Both the position numbers and the translations under genes were made by a program. Below the pieces are notes generated by a model. The model had not been told where the DNA came from. It ran no database searches and saw only the letters and a list, made by a program, of their open reading frames with translations. DNA of 64,000 nt from Zygnema cylindricum (Eukaryota > Streptophyta > Zygnematophyceae > Zygnematales > Zygnemataceae): assembly GCA_037447655.1 (NCBI GenBank), contig JBBHKE010002877.1, positions 346,152 through 410,151 on the forward strand, written 5' to 3'. Shown in pieces: positions 22,191-34,361 of the stretch; within the stretch, counting starts at the first letter, position 1, and each line of letters opens with the position of its first letter.

Positions 22191-23303
22191 TGAAATTATA
22201 TGGGTACCATTTCCCCATAGAAATCGCAGACCTAAAGAAGCTTATCTAGAAAGTGCCGAATCCAAGTTGATACAAACCCAAAGGACTGACACCTTGACAG
22301 TCAGCACTTGTATACAACTTCACCCCTGTGAAAGAAGACTTTTTGTGTGCTCAGTTTCACCACAGAATGCAAAGCTTGAACATGTGTTTTCGATGGCATT
22401 CCCCACTTTGACTTTCCCTTAGAAATGCCGCCACCCTGTCAAGCATGAATTGTGACCAACTACACTCCTGTGTAGCATGGACTCCCCTGAGTCTGCAGCA
22501 AAAAGAATCACTAGATTTTCTCCCGTGAGCTGTTAGTTATGGTTGCCCAAAGATGGGCTATAAACACACAAGGTAACCTGGAGAGAGGCGCCTCAAACAC
22601 GCTAAGTCCTACTTACAACTACCTACTAATCTACCATAAGCAAATCAAAAAGAGTGTATAGTACAAGAAGGTACAGTGGCCGATTGTACTTTTTGTACAA
22701 CCATTGTACAGTATGGCCTCCTGGTTGACCCTTGTCAACTTGGGAGCCATGGTTCCTCCTCCCTTCTTTTCCGACGTTCAATGATGTGGCGCCACGTGGC
22801 ACAGCGCGCCGCTATGTCCAAAAGCCGTCGAAGTTTCATTCGGGTTTTGCGGGGGCGACGTCGTCCGTCCGATCATGTATTTTCATGTATTTTACACGGT
22901 TAGATATGCGTCCGCGAGCGCCGTTTGACAATAGATGTTGTTTCGTCAATTTTGGTCTGTTTAAAGGAAAGTGACGTTTGCGTATCACTTTAATAAGTCA
23001 CCAAACCACAATTGTGTAAAGTTTCATTAATGCCTTGATGGTTAAGGCGAAAGATCAAAAAGTACTTCGTAGACCTAGGTTCAAATATTGTTTAGGGCAA
23101 CATTTTGGTAATCTATCAATCTGCCTACCTGTCTGCCTATTTCTTTCTGACTATGGCTGCCTATTTCTTTCTGACTATGGCGGCAGTCATGGTGACTCTC
23201 TCTCTCTCTCTCTTCACTCTAGAGTCTAAATTAAGAAGTGAATATTAATTACTTCTTTTCAACATAGACAAATAAAGGCCTAGAAAGTACACATATTTTA
23301 ACA
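22191..23303 (-). repeat. 5' LTR of a truncated minus-strand Copia element
   Basis: 1113 bp from plus-strand TGAAATTATA to TTTTAACA. It has the same landmarks as the reference LTR: CTTATCTAG near the U5 end, GTAC hairpin (about 22660-22702), G-box CCACGTGG near 22792, and the antisense tRNA-like module at 23039-23090 (A-box TGGTTAAGGC, B-box GGTTCAAAT). A CT microsatellite lies near 23193-23216. Confidence 0.8.
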
Positions 23304-24009
23304 AAAGCTTTGTCAAAAACTAGAAAGCAAAAATACAGCTTCTCTCTACTAACCTAAAGCACACTAATTCGGTGACAAGTTTTTGTTGCCCTCAAACATA
23401 TACAGCAATAAGAGTGCTATTTTTGCTTTTTTAACACCTATTTGATCAAATGTTGAAAATAAGCCGCGTTGAAGATATACATATATATAATTATCATACC
23501 TTACATGTTGGAGCTAAAGAGCGTGGTTATGTTGACCACTATGATATCGATTTCTGATGGTAATGGAGATATTTGGTTGTTTGGGAGTTGCTGCGGATGA
23601 GTTCCTCCATACTTCGGTCGCTCTTCTTTCGAGAGGAAGGGCCTTCAAAGCCCTCGCACTTTGGTACTTCCATTTTATAGTCAGCGTTTGTCTGTAGTTT
23701 TACTGTAATAGCCCATTTTAATCCTTCTTTGGACTACTATTGTCATTACGGATTGTGGAAACATTTCGGAATCATCTCATCGCGCTATACCATGCTTGGA
23801 GGATTTAAGGTGTTACTTTTAGTGCTCTTTTAGCCATAATAAGGTTTGGTTGGGTAGTTTTTTTTTTGGTTCGAGATCTTGTTGTTGCTTTTGAGCTTGT
23901 TGTTCCTTTCAATGTTGTTTCTTTAGCCTTATTTCTCTTTCAGTTGCTTTTGTCTGCATTCGGTTTTTCAGTTTCCTCTTTTTAGTTCTTTTCCTTTCTC
24001 AAAATCCAG
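23304..24009. other. Spacer, no gene recognised
   Basis: No domain, repeat array or convincing exon seen. Confidence 0.5.
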
Positions 24010-24250
24010 ACCCGAATTGCAAGGATCAAAATACAATTGTCACAAAATTCTTGTCACAATTCACATCACACATTCAATTCCCATCGCACATTCATTGTCA
24101 TGCAATCAGTGTCACGAAATTGATGTCGCACACACCCGGTGTCATATAATCAATTTCACGCAATCTATGTCGCAACCTCAATGGCGCACAACAATTGTCA
24201 CACAATGATCGTCCACAGTCATTGTGACACACATTTGCGTGGTTCACACA
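24010..24250. repeat. Degenerate ATTGTCACACAAT minisatellite
   Basis: About 15-bp degenerate units built from TTGTCACACAAT-like near-palindromes repeat roughly fifteen times. The 63-codon frame across it is a by-product. Confidence 0.65.
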
Positions 24251-26050
24251 TAAAAAAAGGGAAAACGGTATGGTATGAAAACGGTACTTTTTTTTGTCCG
24301 CCGTGAACTGCCACGTGACGCTAGCTTACGTCAACTAACGTGTCGTGATATGAGCCAGTTGCTCATCAAAAAGAAAACGCTTTACGAACATGATATGTAC
24401 GACGATTTCAAATCAAACCATAGTTCAAAAGTAGGCTTTTTTATGGTAGGTCTTTGGTAGGGGCACCAAACTTGGCACAAAACTCGCGCAGAGTAGGCAT
24501 ACTGTATGTGTGTGCGTTTGTGCACACTTTTGTACGAACGTACGAATCTGACGTATGATCATAGTACAGCGCACGCCGCTGGACGAAATTTTAGCGAACT
24601 GACTCAGCGTAGGATGAGTTGTGTTATGGGCTTTTCATGTGATCTTCTTACATCGCTACTTTGATCACCAACCGTCCGATTGTCCGAATCTGACGGTTTA
24701 AATAAAAAAATGCCTCAAAACTCACAGATTTTATTTTTTTTGTCCGAAAGTTTTTCAAAATTTAGACATGACGTTTAATTCTCTATCGATCGATGTGCAA
24801 CTCAACCGTGTTACTATTTTTTTTCATTTTGCGACCAATACAATATGGGTCTTAAGGTCATATTGTATGTTTTACATACAATAGGAATATTGTATGGACC
24901 TACTTTCACCTACTTTCGAACTATGAATCAAACTATACTGCCACGCAAGCATTTGTACAAACCAATAATAACTCCTGAGGAACTTAGAACATGCCCAAAA
25001 AAAAAAACCTCGGGCGCCCGAAAAAAAAAACAGCAAAGGACCAAGCGGAAACCTCACACAAATCATCTATTCCTTTCACTTTCAGCGTCCCAAAATTTTG
25101 ATAGACCAAACAAAAATTTCCATGCAAATTCTCTTCTTTTATCCATGTTTTTCCTCACAACCTCTTTCCGTTGCTAGTCGCCGCTCACTCCCAAGGTTTC
25201 TTTACCCCCACCCTTTCTTGGTTGTTTTTTCTTTTTGACAACTTAATACTAAGATGTTATTTTTTGACAGGGTCCTTTTATTTCTGGAGAAAAACTCACC
25301 TCAATGGATATCAGTTCAGCCCCTAAATTGTTCCATTTACAAGTGGTTTTTGAAAAATTTCATAAACTGGACAATTCTCGAGGAATTCGGAAATGTATTG
25401 GCTTATATTGAGGTATGTATTATGTGAAAACATAAAAAATATATAAATGTAATATGAAAAATCTACGTTTTAATTGTCTTTTTGATTTTTTTCGTCCGTT
25501 TTCTTGGCAATCTAATTTATTGACCATCTGTTGACGCATAAACATGAATGCCATTTTTTTTTTATGAGACTGTGTGGAGAAACATGTTCTGAAAAATGGT
25601 TTTGTTTTACGATTTTGTCGAGTGAGGTTTTTCCGATTGTAATGTGAAGTGGAATTTGTAAGTCAATTTTTTTTTTTTTGTCTGTCTTGGAAATAGATTG
25701 AATAAATAGTTGGTAAAAATTGTTTTCGGGAAAAAGGAAATTTGTAGGAGAAATCTTATCACTGTTTTGTGAGTTCACCCATTTTATTGTAAATATAAGT
25801 GATTTTTTTAGAATAAATCCCTTTTTATTGTGAATTCAAAAGTAAAACTCCCATTTATATTTGTGAAGCTAAAGAAAACAACTTTTTTAATTGTAAATTC
25901 TGAAGTAACACTCTTCCCATTTTTATATGTGCATTTAAAGAAAAAAATCTTTTTTTTATTGTGAATTTATCCAAACCCTTGATGGACTCGAAAGTTTAAA
26001 AAAGACGGCCGCGTCGGATCAAGTAGTTATAAATGGTTGGAAAAGAGCCC
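24251..26050. other. AT-rich spacer with one exon-like block
   Basis: At 25271-25411 a plus-strand stretch bounded by TTTTTGACAG and GAGGTATGT looks like an internal exon (frame reading GEKLTSMDISS..., about 47 codons, one frame open). No family is recognised and no partner exon was found. The rest shows nothing. Confidence 0.35.
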
Positions 26051-26262
26051 TTGGGTTGTAAACTTTACGAATCGATTTTTATTTTATCAATCGATTCTAT
26101 TTTACGAATCCGATTCTAGTTTATGAATTGATCGACTTTATTTTATGGATTGGCTCTATTTTACGAATCCGATTCTATTTTGTGAATCGATTCTATTTTA
26201 TGAATTGATTCTAGTTTTGGAATCAATTATCTTTTCAATAATCGATTTTATTTTGCGACTCA
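26050..26262. repeat. Degenerate ~20-bp repeat (TCGATTCTATTTTACGAA)
   Basis: About ten diverged units of a near-palindromic GAATCGATTCTATTTTA motif. Confidence 0.65.
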
Positions 26263-27762
26263 AGACATTTACGATAGAAAAAAAAAATGTGTTTTTTTGT
26301 GTCAAAGTTGCCTTTATAGTACGTTGCAACAATTATTTTAAGAGTTGTTTTAATAGTGGGAAGAGTGGAGGGCAAAGAGCTCTCAAGGAAAAACTGTATA
26401 TCAATGCCCTTTCTTTGATTCTTTTTGTTTATTAGTTCTTTGGAGAACTTTGTACATGTTATTTTTTTTATATGGAAAGTATACCATGTGATTGATTGTC
26501 ACAATAGAGGACTTGAGTACTCACTTGCTTCAGTCCTTACTACTGTGTAAATGACAACCCAATTGATTTATTTGGAGAGGGAGGAGAGGAGAGCGGAGAG
26601 GAGAGAGGGAACAGGAGAGGAGAGAGGAGAAGACAATAGGGGAGAGAAGAGAGGACAAAGAAGAGGAGAGAGGGGAAAAAAGGGGAGAGAGAGGAGCCGA
26701 TGAAAGTGAACACCTATTTGAATGGGCACTTTATGAAATTTATTTTTTACTGTATTTCATGTATGTATGTTTCGATTTTGAAAGTCATTCAAATCTTTGT
26801 TTTTTTTATTTTGCAACTATGTGAAGACAACGATGCCCCATGTATGAGAGATGTGACAATGAATAACGGTTTGCGGTGTATTTCGACTAGATTTGGTCAA
26901 GATTGTCACTTGTAAGTCGCCAAAGAACACCACCTTAACCAAACTCATTAGGTGAGTGGGCTTTTACTGTGGAAATACTTGCAACATAAGACATCAACTC
27001 AACAGGAAGAGGTCCAACAACAGAAGAATTAAAGATGTATTGTTAGTAGCTGTACTCGCATTCCACATTATTAACAAACTCGCCTTCCACATTATTAACA
27101 GATTGTGTGTTTTAAAAGCATTGAGGGAAGCGGCGGGTTAGTTAGTGGAATGTAAAACATGTCATCCAATTTAGAAAGTGCTTGATGGAAAGATGTCAAA
27201 AAAGATGCATTGTTGACAGAGAGAAGTTTCTACAACAATTCTATGTTTTCACGCTTACATTTCGTTTTCTGACATGCAACTAAGAAAAATCTACCAACGA
27301 GACAATTCCTTTTCTGACTTCCACTATTCAACTCTGAGAAGAGACAAGGCAATATAGCAGCTCGTTATTCATGATGACTCAACAACTGTGGATCAACAAA
27401 ATTAATTAGTTACTGAGGCATTCATTGCCAATAATTACAAATTGGTTAGGGTACACACCATCATCATACATACAACATATCCAAGACAACAGCCATCACA
27501 CCAAACATCATGAATTGAAGTACATGAAAAAATTTATGGAGAATAAATGACCAGCCAGTGTACTAACGTACAATGAAATCAACTATGCAAGGAAGATTAA
27601 TGCCTCCTAATTCTATATTTCTGTCAAAAATGTAGGGGTAAACTTGTTTTACGAGTGAGAGTAAGGCGCTAATTCTTGTATTTCTTGTTGCCATGGAATA
27701 AGATAAATCTACAATTGTGAATCTAGATGCAGAGCTCCCTTTGCACAAGTGGCAGTACTTCT
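26263..27762. other. Spacer, no gene recognised
   Basis: Includes a purine tract (GGAGAG)n at 26572-26698. A MITE-like end GGTTTGCGGTGTA lies near 26867-26880. No coding evidence. Confidence 0.5.
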
Positions 27763-28244
27763 GAAACTTTGAGACCTCCATTGGTCCTCAAAGTGGGCAA
27801 CTCACAAGAAGCTTATCTAGATAGTGCCGACTTCAAGTTGATAAAAAACCCAAGTGATTGACCCTTTGACTATCACAACCCCATTACAACTTCACCCCTG
27901 TGAAATAAGACTTTCTGTGTGCTCACTTCCACCACAGAATGCAAAGTTAGAATATGAGTTTTGGATAACATTCCCCACTTTGACTTTCCCTTCCAAATGC
28001 ACCAACTCTCGTAGGCAAACACTCTGACCAATTTCACCCGTGTGTAGCTTGGACTCCCTTGAGTCCGCAGCAAAAAGATTCACTGAATTTGGTCAATTGA
28101 GTTGATTGTTGTGGCTGGCCAAAGTTAGTCTTTTATACATGAGCTCTCTCGGAGAGAGGCGGCTACCTACCAAAATATTCAAAGTCCTAAAACCCCTCTC
28201 TAAGCCCTACACTACTAGAGTACGGCACCAATCAGATTACTGTG

Positions 28245-28285
28245 TCGTACAGAAAAGTACAGGTGTTGAAGTACTTTCTGTACGA
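28245..28285. promoter_or_regulatory. Conserved LTR hairpin
   Basis: Left arm TCGTACAGAAAAGTAC (28245-28260), 10-nt loop, right arm GTACTTTCTGTACGA (28271-28285). This gives 15 pairs with one bulged A. Equivalent arms occur in all longer LTR copies. Confidence 0.6.
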
Positions 28286-28684
28286 CCATCGTACGGCATG
28301 GCCAAAATATCGCCGCCTGCCATATCCGGATTAGTTTCTGCATTCTTCGGAGATGTCGCAAGCCAATGTAGTTGTGCCACGTGTCACTTGACGTGGCGAT
28401 GACGAAAAACCGCCAAAACGCCCATTTTGCGATCTCAGCATCTATCACGGCAGTTCGATCAAGATCGGCTTTCAATTATAGCCGTAGAAAATAATTGCGT
28501 GGTATTTGTTTCGCTGTCAAAACAAATACGCGGTATTCGTTTCGTGGAGTAGCGTACACTGTACTATACAAAAGTGTATCTATGTCCTAAGAATCTATTC
28601 GCTTCGTTGAATGAAATTGTCTACGTACACATCTATAAATACTTATCGATTCCTATATGCCTCAGCACTGATCCTAGACTAATA

Positions 28685-28744
28685 TGATAAAGCTAGCGGT
28701 TACAGGCAGATTGACAGACGACACGTACCAGGATCAAATCCTGG
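28685..28744 (+). other. Antisense tRNA-like module in the solo LTR
   Basis: T-arm-like hairpin CCAGG-ATCAAAT-CCTGG at 28728-28744. Compared with CCGGG/CCCGG in element B it has a compensated G-C to A-T pair. An A-box-like stretch lies at about 28685-28699. Confidence 0.55.
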
Positions 28745-28948
28745 GTCCGTTAATCCCCTTTTTGGTAAATCAACCAAAGCTACTCCTTGTCTCTCTAGAG
28801 GGCCTATGCAACCATGGCTCCTCGCTCCCTATCTAGCCTTCAGTGATTACAACAAGTGTCGAGGCTTGGAGAAGGGAGTTTAGAGGCAAACAGCCTCTGC
28901 TTTTTTTCTATCGTAAAACAAACCTAGAAAATACACAAATATCAACAA

Positions 28949-30390
28949 CTTCCGGGTAAACAACTAAAAACCAAAGATGTATTTGTCAATGAAAAAAAAC
29001 AATGTGCTAAAATTTGTGCTGCAAGAGCCCTTTTGCCTGCGACTTCCTCACGTTTTGTTTGCCCATAAAAAGCCTCAAACCTGCAAACACAGTTGACGCA
29101 AAAAAAAACGTAAAATAAACAAAAATAACAATAAAGAGAGGTCGTAAAAATGCAGAAAACACCAAATGCAACATATGCGCAGGTTGATAAGCATTGTTCT
29201 GGACTCGAGCACTCAAAAACTGTGGAGAACTGTCAGGTGCGTACGAAAAATAGGGCAACCAACATTAAGGCTCGTTGCAATATCATTGTGGATATTGTGA
29301 CGGTATATCAACACTATACTTTCCTATTCATGATGCTGAAAATCATGACAAAACAGTTAGTGAGCTCCATAATGTCATGAACTAAGCTAAAAGTGCTAAA
29401 TAAGTTGGCACTAGTTCCCATGAAATTGAGGAGGCAATGTCAGAAATGGCATGCATCGGTTTGCATGAACGCTACTGAAACTAGATACTAGAGTTCTTCT
29501 GCATGGATCCTACAAATGGATAACTACCAAGCAAGGGCGGTCTCTCAGAAAAGATTCACAACTTGTAAGGTCATGTGAAGTCAATAGGGCTTTAGTCCAT
29601 CATGTTGGAAAAGATGGAAAATCTGAGAGGCATGGACCAATGATTTGTTGTCGTACCACAAACATCTCAAGATCGGACATCTGACCATTGTGCATGATGA
29701 CCATAAACTCATTGTCTCACATCACCATTCTCTGCCTTATGCTTCATTTTGATGATGTCTAAACGCAGGAGAAGAACAAGGTCGAGCCGTTTTCTACACT
29801 TTGAACAGGTAAGCAGCCTCTAGAATCCAGTCAATCATGGGCTACGCTTTTGAAGGCATCTGACAGTCACAGCACACGCTGGTGCAATATTCAAGAAAAT
29901 TACTCTTAAATAAAGAACACACCAAAGGTTCTCTACCCTCGTGCCAGACCAATTGCCACCATAAACCATCCCGTCTGACAAAGAGCACAAAAACTTGAAG
30001 ATCAATAAACTGTAACCACCACAAGAAGATCAATAAATTGTAACCACCACAAGAAGCAGTATGGGTGGACTAGTCTTACACATATGTAAGGTCAAGCTTG
30101 ATCATGCATTGGGATTTTTCATTCGCTTTTCATTGTTCCCATGGAGCAGCAAAAGTGGAACAATTTCAATAAAGGCACAAGAGAAGTAAAGAGTAGGAAA
30201 AGGGCTGAACTTTTTCAAGTTTAACACCGCAACAAGTGTGAATACGAAAGCTAGTGACTCACTAGTGTGCCAACCTGTTCAGCATTCAACAATCAACAAT
30301 CTTATTTCATAGTCCTTGTGCACATGGAGAGCATGCCCTTGTTTCTGACAATTTTTTTTATTTTTTCTTCAAAAAGTATTAGTACATCTA
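28949..30390. other. Spacer, no gene recognised
   Basis: Short open frames only (up to 83 codons) and no domain. A 28-bp tandem duplication (AAGATCAATAAACTGTAACCACCAC-type) lies near 29997-30054. Confidence 0.5.
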
Positions 30391-31110
30391 TATATTTGTA
30401 TAGTTAGTGATAACACAATTATTAGTCTGTACTCTAGTAATAGTATAGTTATTAATCCGTACAATTTTTATAACTATAGTTCTATCACTATAGATTTTAG
30501 TATGTGTTATTAGTGGTAGCACAATTATTAGTACAAATAACTCTTTACAATAGGGAAATCAATATAGTTTTTAGTATGTTTAATTAGTGCTAGCACACTT
30601 ATTAGTACAGATAACTCTCTACAATTAATATCAGATCAGTTTTTTGTTTGTATAATTAATATTAGCACATTATTGGTTCATGCAATTAGTGTTAGTACAA
30701 TTAGCATTAAATTACTGTTGGTACGGTTATTAGTCTGTAACATTAGTATAGGTACAGTTAGTTTGTATAATAAGTATTATTACAGTTTTTAGTATGGATT
30801 ATTTTGTTTTACTCACCTTCAAAACCCGAAAGCGTTCCACTCGTCTCAACCGATTTGCAGTTTTTTTTCAGTTATTTCCCAGTTACTCGGTCAATTTCCC
30901 AGAGATAATTATTTCTCAGTTTATTTTCAATTACTCAGTCTATGTTCCAAAACTGATTCTAGTTGTTTCACTTAAACAATCAATTTCCCAAAAATGATCA
31001 TTTCTCAATTATTTTCAACACTCAAATTGTTCCAGTTAATCAATTTCCCAAAAGTGATTATGGGTTTTCCCAAAGTGATTAATTTTCAGTTTTAGTCACT
31101 CTCTAAAATG
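30391..31110. repeat. Two degenerate low-complexity repeats
   Basis: 30391-30795 repeats ATTAGTxTAGxACAATTATTAGT-like units. 30850-31110 repeats TTTCCCAGTTATTTTCAATTACT-like units. No coding sequence. Confidence 0.55.
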
Positions 31111-31716
31111 AGCTTGCAAAAAAAAAAAATGATAATTTAATATACAGTTCTTTGCCTTTCTTAGTATTTCACTCAGTCAAAGCATGCCAAGTACGGCCAG
31201 ATAATATATCCAAACACAAAGTTGCAAAATAGATCGGGAATACAGATTTTTGTGACATTAAACTGTGACGAATTACAATTTGCTAGTTGGTTTGAGCTTA
31301 AATTTTTCAAAATTCTTAGTTCACTGTTAAAGTTTCAAACATTTCGCTTCGATATTTATTACAGTGATAGATTTTCATCGGCGTTTCACAAAAAACCATG
31401 TCTTACTTGTTGGACCGCTTTATACGTATTGTTTCTTGTATTCAGGTCAGGTCAGGGAAGATTAACACGTTGGCTTAAAAAAAAAAAAAAACATGTTTGT
31501 GATGTCGACTTGCTTTAACATTTGAAGTGTACAAAAAAAAATGCATATGGAGACTTTATCCAATTAGCGGATATGCGGAGAAATGATATACCTGAAGTTT
31601 GTACGGCAAAATAAAATGGATAACATAATCACTAAATAAACATAGTCACATAACGATTATGTTTAATCACTTAACAATAATTAAGCAGTAATGACTTACC
31701 ATAGACTCCTATACTG

Positions 31717-31830
31717 AGCTTTTATTTTAAAGAAACTGAGCTTTTATTTTAAAGGAGGAGAGGTGAGCTTTTATTTTAAAGGAGGAGAGGCGCAGTGTGA
31801 GCTTTTATTTTAAAGGACGAGCGGAGCAGT
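31717..31830. repeat. Short tandem array of a GAGCTTTTATTTTAAAG unit
   Basis: Four copies of this 17-bp core with spacers of AAACT or GAGGAGAGG type. Confidence 0.75.
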
Positions 31831-33360
31831 ACCACCAGGGAGTGGGAAAAAGGTAACGTTTTTTTTTTTTTACATACGTGTAATTTTTTATTTTTTTACA
31901 TTACAAGTTCTCTTACCTGATTGGTCGTCTAGTTTGTTCATAAGTTTGTGAGGTAATAATATCTTGTACGGTTCACGTCCGTGCGCTTCGTTTTGTAATT
32001 CTTCAAAAACGAAAAAGTGCATTCCGAACATGATGTCCGATGGCGGACGGTAGTTGCCGTTTGGAATACGCAGCTGTCAAGTTTTGACGCTTAAAACTGC
32101 ATTTATTTTACACCGCTACGCTCCAAAACGGTCGAAACCTACCGTCCCAACCGTCACCGCCGCATTTTTTGTCATTTTATGAAATTTGGCGTACGGATCC
32201 CAAAATTTATGACATCGTTTTCCCATTTTTCCAAGTGTGAACAACGCATATGAAATGGCCGGTCATCGCCGATGCATCAATTTAGCGATATATTGTTGGT
32301 TCTTTTACTTTTTTTTCCTTACTTTCTCCTCTCCCCTCTGCCATCTCCCCTCCCCCGTCTCTCTTCTCCCATCTCCCCTCTCCCTCCCTCTTCCCCCCCC
32401 CCTCCCCCCCCCTCTACCTCTGCTCTCCCGAGGGAGGGGGAGAGGGGAGAGGGGAGAGGGGAGAGGGGAGAGGGGAGATGGGGAAGGGAGCCATAATGAA
32501 AGTTCCAAAATGTCAAAATCGACGAACCGAAACCGTGTACGGAATACCGGTGTACCGCGTACCGTGAAATAGCGCTAACCAGCACGTACCAATCTTCGGT
32601 ATTCTGTTAATACCGTACCGCAGTGTACCGGATGAAATTCGGTACGGAACGCAACGCAACAGTCAGTACCCAGCAAACCCACCAATCGGGCAAACTTGTA
32701 AGAAACCTAGTTTGTACTTTGTTGTCAGTATGGTGGCAACTTGAGAAATGTTGTTATGCCAAACATCATAATTAAGGCATCATTATGAAACTACACCGCC
32801 AATCGCTATTAGCGAAGTGTACGCTAATTCCGTCCCGCTTTTTTCATATATTATTCTCCATTAGCGTAGTTCATTCTATTTTTTTCTTTACTCTATTTAG
32901 CGTTAATTTTTTAGTACCGTACAAAACGGAAGTACGTCATATTTTAAATAGTGTGGTGTACGGTCAGAGTTAGACCGTACAAAAACGTACCTTTTAAGTG
33001 AAAAGTACAATTCATTATGTTTAGTAGCCACGGACGCATGAGAATATGCGGTCTAAAAAAGGGATCAAATCGGGTTGTCAAATATCACGTTCGCATATAT
33101 TCGTCAAACAACCACGTTTCGACTGTGTGAACGTAGGATTTGTGTACGATTTGTCCGATTTTGTACAAATACCTATATTAGTGTAAGCATGTTTGCGACC
33201 GACATTTTTTTTTTTCAAAGACCCAAATTATAATTATTAAACAATTAGAATGTATGTTTTTTTTCAAAATTTTCAAATTCTTAAAAATGAATGTGCCCAA
33301 AATCTAGGTCATCTTCGTAGGAATGAAACCATCTTTTTGACTATTAGTTAAACCATTCAA
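31831..33360. other. Spacer with a purine/pyrimidine hairpin
   Basis: At 32325-32485 a CT-rich arm (CTCTCCCCTC) is followed by CTCCCGAGGGAGG and then a GA-rich arm (GGGGAGAGGG)n, so the strand can fold back on itself. It is flanked by GTACCG-rich sequence (32530-32665). A CTACACCGC-type MITE end lies at 32794. No gene is seen; frames across the hairpin are artefacts of composition. Confidence 0.5.
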
Positions 33361-33483
33361 TTGAAGGAAATTTATTATTATGATTCACACACACCCTATC
33401 TTTCACTAACACACCCACTCCTCTTTAATGCCAATTATTTTTTGTACAGGCATGTTGTAAACAAGCGCGGAAGATACCCGATC

Positions 33484-34360
33484 ATGGATGACACCAACTT
33501 TCCGGTTTTAAGTCAAATTTCACAAGAAGACACGCCTCCAAGTGGACATGTCACGAGAGGTGAACCGGAACGTGACCGTTGGACAAAAAATGAAATAGAG
33601 GTGTTGTTGGTTAATTGGAGCAAACTCCAAAAAAGTCCAGGGAAGCATTGCACCAAAGAGCAATGGCAGAAAATCGCTGCTGCCGTTAGTCAACTACCAG
33701 AAAGCAAAGGCCGTTCCGTTGCTTCATGCAAACAAAAACTAAGCGAGGAAAAAAAAAATATAAAGATGCAGTGAGGAGGGAGAAAGAAACAGGGGAAGAA
33801 CCTCAAGGGACATTTTTTTCCATCTTAGACCCTATTCTACACTGTCGCTTAGACACTACGGGGCTAAAAGGTGGACGGAGAGAATTCGGGGCAATTCAAG
33901 ATAAGACATGTAATAATGCGAGATCAAAAGTAAGTTCACAGAAACGAATGACACCTCAAAATAAGAAACCATATCAAGGGGGGCAAAACTTAAAACAACA
34001 TGAACCTGGACCAAAAAAACTTAAGCATAAAAACTTAAGCATCCAATTACAGAAAGTGAGATTAACGACCATGAAGGAAGACAAAATGCAACAGGGGTGC
34101 GAGGCAGTCCAATTTTGGTGGATGAATTATTAAGCGAGAAAAATAAAGAGAGAGTAGATGGAAAAAATGATGACATTGGTGAGAAATATGACGCGTTTTC
34201 TCCAGGTAAAACTTATGCACAACCTATATTTCGGGATGAATGGTGCACAAGACAAGAAAGCGATGCTGATGACGACGAAGGAGAGTGTGAAATGTGGGGG
34301 GGGGGGCTTCTAACATTGCAGAAGAGAGGGTTAAAGAAGTGTTCAGTTCGCCAGAGAGCA
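33484..34360 (+). pseudogene. Myb/trihelix-like DNA-binding protein, frameshifted and truncated
   Basis: The ATG at 33484 opens 97 codons containing a Myb/SANT-like trihelix pattern: RWTKNEIEVLLVNW (first helix, two Trp), EQWQKIAAAVSQL (second helix) and SVASCKQKLSEEKKKYKD (third helix). The frame slips at the A-run 33750-33759, exactly inside the last helix, and the coding sense continues in another frame to about 34090. It then slips again into an acidic segment (EWCTRQESDADDDEGECE) to about 34290. A TTTTTGTACAG acceptor-like site precedes it at 33440-33450. An LTR fragment replaces the 3' end after about 34360. Such domains occur in trihelix factors and in the second ORF of PIF/Harbinger transposons; which one applies is undecided. 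Confidence 0.55.
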
Positions 34361-34361
34361 A

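Larger units (their letters stand above)
27763..28948 (-). repeat. Solo Copia LTR with intact target duplication
   Basis: 1186 bp, minus-strand TGTTGATATT...AGTTTCA, bounded on both sides by the perfect 5-bp repeat ACTTC (27758-27762, 28949-28953). No internal retrotransposon sequence adjoins, so it is the product of LTR-LTR recombination. Contains the best-formed GTAC hairpin (28245-28285) and T-arm-like hairpin (28728-28744). Confidence 0.9.
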
